Below are positions 61,869 to 64,000 of a DNA stretch of 64,000 nt, in pieces; position 1 is the stretch's first letter, and each line of letters begins with the position of its first letter. This DNA comes from Bythopirellula polymerisocia (GTDB taxonomy: Bacteria > Planctomycetota > Planctomycetia > Pirellulales > Lacipirellulaceae). The stretch covers positions 62,001 to 126,000 of the forward strand of contig NZ_SJPS01000007.1 of the NCBI RefSeq assembly GCF_007860015.1, read 5' to 3'. Position numbers and translations under genes: made by a program. The notes under the pieces were generated by a model. It was not told where the DNA came from, did not search any database, and worked only from the letters and a program-made list of their open reading frames with translations.

Positions 61869-63878
61869 TCACACTTGCTCGGCTACCAGCGGTGTATTCA
61901 CCGCGTGGATTCTTGCGTCGGAGGTAATGCCCTTGAGAAGGGTTACCAACGCGTGGAAGCGGCCCATGTCGATGGTGTGGGATTCGCTTGGGTGGAGACT
62001 ATTCTCAGCGAGGGTGAAATTGGCACGCGAAGACGCAAGGGTGATCGTGCCATCGTGGAAGCAGTATTCGCCTTTGGCGGATAGTGAGAGATGACACAAA
62101 TCCCCGGCAATGCGTGCATTAAGACATATCTCCCCGTTTTCGTTTTCTAGTTGAAAACCATCATGCGGAGAACCCGCTTCAAATGCTTCGCGGCTGCCGA
62201 AGAAGCTGGGTTTCATCAAATAGGGGCCGTCGTACTCGGGGCAGAAGGTGTCGCAGTTGCCGCAGTGGTTGCAATAATCGGCAAAGTTGGCAATTTGCTC
62301 TGCCTTCTCAACACGGAAGGGTTTCTCATCGCCGACTTCGACGAGTGTGCCGTCCGGCTGTACCTCCAGATCGCGGTAACTAATGTCGACAGCCTCGACA
62401 GCATAAGTAAAGTTAGCATCGTTGGGGCAGACAGGGATGCACTTGTCGCAGGTAATGCAGTCGAACGTGGTCAGGTGCGAATCGATCTTCTTGGGTATCG
62501 ATCGATTATGCTCAGCATAATACCGATTATCTGCTTGCGTCTTCGCGACAATCGTTTCCATATTCAAAAAACCAGCATGGAGTGGATCACCTCCCGCGGC
62601 AGCCCGATTGCCGCAACAATCCAAGAGATAGTCATCAATGGTCGTAGCACCACACGCATCCATCGCCTTGCGGAGATCCTGGAAATACGCCGGCAATCGT
62701 CCGTAGCCACCGACCCTCAATAAATCGGTGCAGGTGGTGACGGGGACAAACCCGCAGGCGATTGCGTTGGCCGCGTTCTTGCGGTCGATGCCTGCTGAGA
62801 AGGAGATCGGCATCACGTGGCCCACCTGCTTACGAAATTCGTGAGCCAGCGTGAGCGTGATCACATGCAACGGCAGGCCCGAGAGATACATCACCTTCTC
62901 CTTCTCGGGGAAGAATTCGCGGTGGTTGTTGACCTCGAGAGTGTTGGAAAACTTGGCACCGAAACCCATGTTGCGCTCCGTCGCAAGTTTCGCCAGTCGA
63001 CCACACATAGCGATCGATTCGTCAAACATCAAACCGCTGGAGTAGGCGTGCGGGTTGACGGTGATTTCTGTGTAACCCATCACGTCATAGAGTAACGCTT
63101 CGAGCCGTCCTTTCCCCAGCATCGGCGGGTTCATTTTTACGATCACATCGGTGCCGATCTCAGTGAGAAGAAACTCGCAGATGCGTTCGATCTCGTCAGC
63201 GGGGCAGCCATGGAAAGTAGAAAGTGTGATGCTGCGGCTCAAGGCGGTGGGATAGTCGAGGTCTCGCAGAGCGCGCAGCCGATGCGGCAATTGATCCCGG
63301 AGGCGGTTGACACTCTCGGTGGCATCCATCATGCCGCGGATGAATCCGACTACCTTGTCGGTCTGAATGCCTGCCAGGTCGTAGCCGACCGACATGTCGA
63401 AGACGGTCTCGCCCAAAGTACCGGCCATGTCGGTCTCACCGCAGGGATTGCCGAATTCCTGAGGCGCATTTCGCAGCATATGGATCAGCATGGCCCCTTG
63501 AACATATTGATCGAGTGACTCATGGACCTTGAGTTCCTGCGACCATTCGATGTTGTAGCCAACGTTGGTGGCATCGATGCAGGGTCGGGCAATTTCTAGC
63601 GCGTCGTTGATCTGCACGGTCTTTAGTTCCATGATCCGCGACCCGGCGAGCCACGAGAGCACCAGGTTCTGCGCCATCTGGGTTTGCGGACCCGAGGCGG
63701 GACCTAGCGGGTTGCCTGCCAATTGGCCATGGAAGCGGACCGTGAGATCGGTGCTGTCATTCGCATCGGGCACGTACCATTTGCGGCGAGGCAGATCAAA
63801 CATCGACTCCCGGTTCGCATACTCAAGCCGGATGCGGTCGACGAGTTCGACGAACGGTGTGCAGTAGAGATCGACCAT
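61869..63878 (-). CDS. YgfK-like oxidoreductase lacking the flavin/NAD(P) domain
   Basis: 669 residues. The N-terminal 450 resemble the PreA-like (FMN-barrel) part of E. coli YgfK: PFVELVDRIRLEYANRESMF, NPLGPASGPQTQMAQNLVLS, RIMELKTVQINDALEIARPC, STFHGCPADEIERICEF and TTCTDLLRVGGYGRL. Two 4Fe-4S motifs follow, CITCDKCIPVCPNDAN (about 479) and CNHCGNCDTFCPEYDGP (about 536), then the C-terminal strand region GFQLENENGEICLN. E. coli YgfK has an extra 350-residue glutamate-synthase-like NAD(P)/FAD domain between the barrel and the ferredoxin part; it is missing here. YgfK genes cluster with xanthine dehydrogenase-like genes, as here. Electrons must come from a separate partner. Confidence 0.82.
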   Translation of the reverse strand: MVDLYCTPFVELVDRIRLEYANRESMFDLPRRKWYVPDANDSTDLTVRFHGQLAGNPLGPASGPQTQMAQNLVLSWLAGSRIMELKTVQINDALEIARPCIDATNVGYNIEWSQELKVHESLDQYVQGAMLIHMLRNAPQEFGNPCGETDMAGTLGETVFDMSVGYDLAGIQTDKVVGFIRGMMDATESVNRLRDQLPHRLRALRDLDYPTALSRSITLSTFHGCPADEIERICEFLLTEIGTDVIVKMNPPMLGKGRLEALLYDVMGYTEITVNPHAYSSGLMFDESIAMCGRLAKLATERNMGFGAKFSNTLEVNNHREFFPEKEKVMYLSGLPLHVITLTLAHEFRKQVGHVMPISFSAGIDRKNAANAIACGFVPVTTCTDLLRVGGYGRLPAYFQDLRKAMDACGATTIDDYLLDCCGNRAAAGGDPLHAGFLNMETIVAKTQADNRYYAEHNRSIPKKIDSHLTTFDCITCDKCIPVCPNDANFTYAVEAVDISYRDLEVQPDGTLVEVGDEKPFRVEKAEQIANFADYCNHCGNCDTFCPEYDGPYLMKPSFFGSREAFEAGSPHDGFQLENENGEICLNARIAGDLCHLSLSAKGEYCFHDGTITLASSRANFTLAENSLHPSESHTIDMGRFHALVTLLKGITSDARIHAVNTPLVAEQV

Positions 63879-64000
63879 GTAATTTGCGTGTGAAAAATAG
63901 GTAGAACCCGCAGAAGTACTTATTTCGATTCTAACTCAGAAACCATCACGGTACTAGCTTCTCGATTGTTGGTGAGTTAGAGTGCAAAGTTGCTGTGTTG
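63879..64000. other. Right-edge spacer, nothing recognised
   Basis: The last 122 bases hold the start region of the YgfK-like gene on the minus strand and no visible ORF or hairpin. Confidence 0.4.

Overview
The window looks like chromosomal DNA from a planctomycete, most likely of the Pirellulales. This is inference from content: a surface protein carrying the planctomycete extracellular-protein leader (LEERQMMAG), three proteins with PEP-CTERM tails, an ECF sigma factor divergent from a Ser/Thr kinase whose DFG motif reads DFN, DUF3500-like and DUF6717-like proteins, and a YgfK-type oxidoreductase. Genes are spread over both strands with many short operons. I found no rRNA, tRNA or CRISPR array.

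Layout. 0-4 kb: a gene cut by the left edge, then an HlyD-type adaptor with a prenyltransferase-fold protein. 4-9.4 kb: cobalamin adenosyltransferase, then the nitrogen module amtB-glnK-glnD. 9.4-12.1 kb: a gene-poor scar with fused IS110 and Y1-transposase remnants, a DUF6717-like gene and several hairpins. 12.1-16.5 kb: a Tat-exported DUF3500-like protein, an HD-GYP / PilZ-like / CBS group and a compact kinase. 16.5-21.1 kb: mutM, trpB, trpA, a hypothetical and a voltage-gated ion channel. 21.6-24.8 kb: a PEP-CTERM protein, an RTX-like surface protein and a lipoprotein. 24.8-33.9 kb: a soluble histidine kinase, nadD, priA, a membrane histidine kinase with a CxxCH motif, rnhA and recG. 33.9-40.1 kb: a signalling island (ECF sigma, vWA membrane protein, second ECF sigma, membrane Ser/Thr kinase). 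40.1-49 kb: a TIGR03032-type protein, galE, an SDR, a Wzz-like protein, MATE, and an FAD/Fe-S oxidase. 49.1-56.8 kb: two PEP-CTERM proteins (one SGNH-like), an aldo/keto reductase, a 32-residue basic peptide, an OPT transporter and a GT2-ArnT fusion. 57-63.9 kb: a three-gene xanthine dehydrogenase operon converging on a shortened YgfK.

How the genes fit together. amtB-glnK-glnD form a textbook nitrogen-sensing chain, and the PII protein keeps the Tyr51 that GlnD uridylylates. trpB-trpA make tryptophan. xdhABC plus the YgfK-like protein suggest purine catabolism. priA, rnhA and recG all act on R-loops and replication restart and lie within 7 kb on one strand. galE, the Wzz-like protein and the GT2-ArnT fusion point to envelope glycans.

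The least expected structure lies between and inside genes. At least two families of short palindromic repeats sit just 3' of stop codons. One family has also become coding sequence twice: in the signal peptide of a lipoprotein, and as the last codons and stop of the large xanthine dehydrogenase subunit. A third class of spacer is built from purine-rich words followed by their approximate complements.
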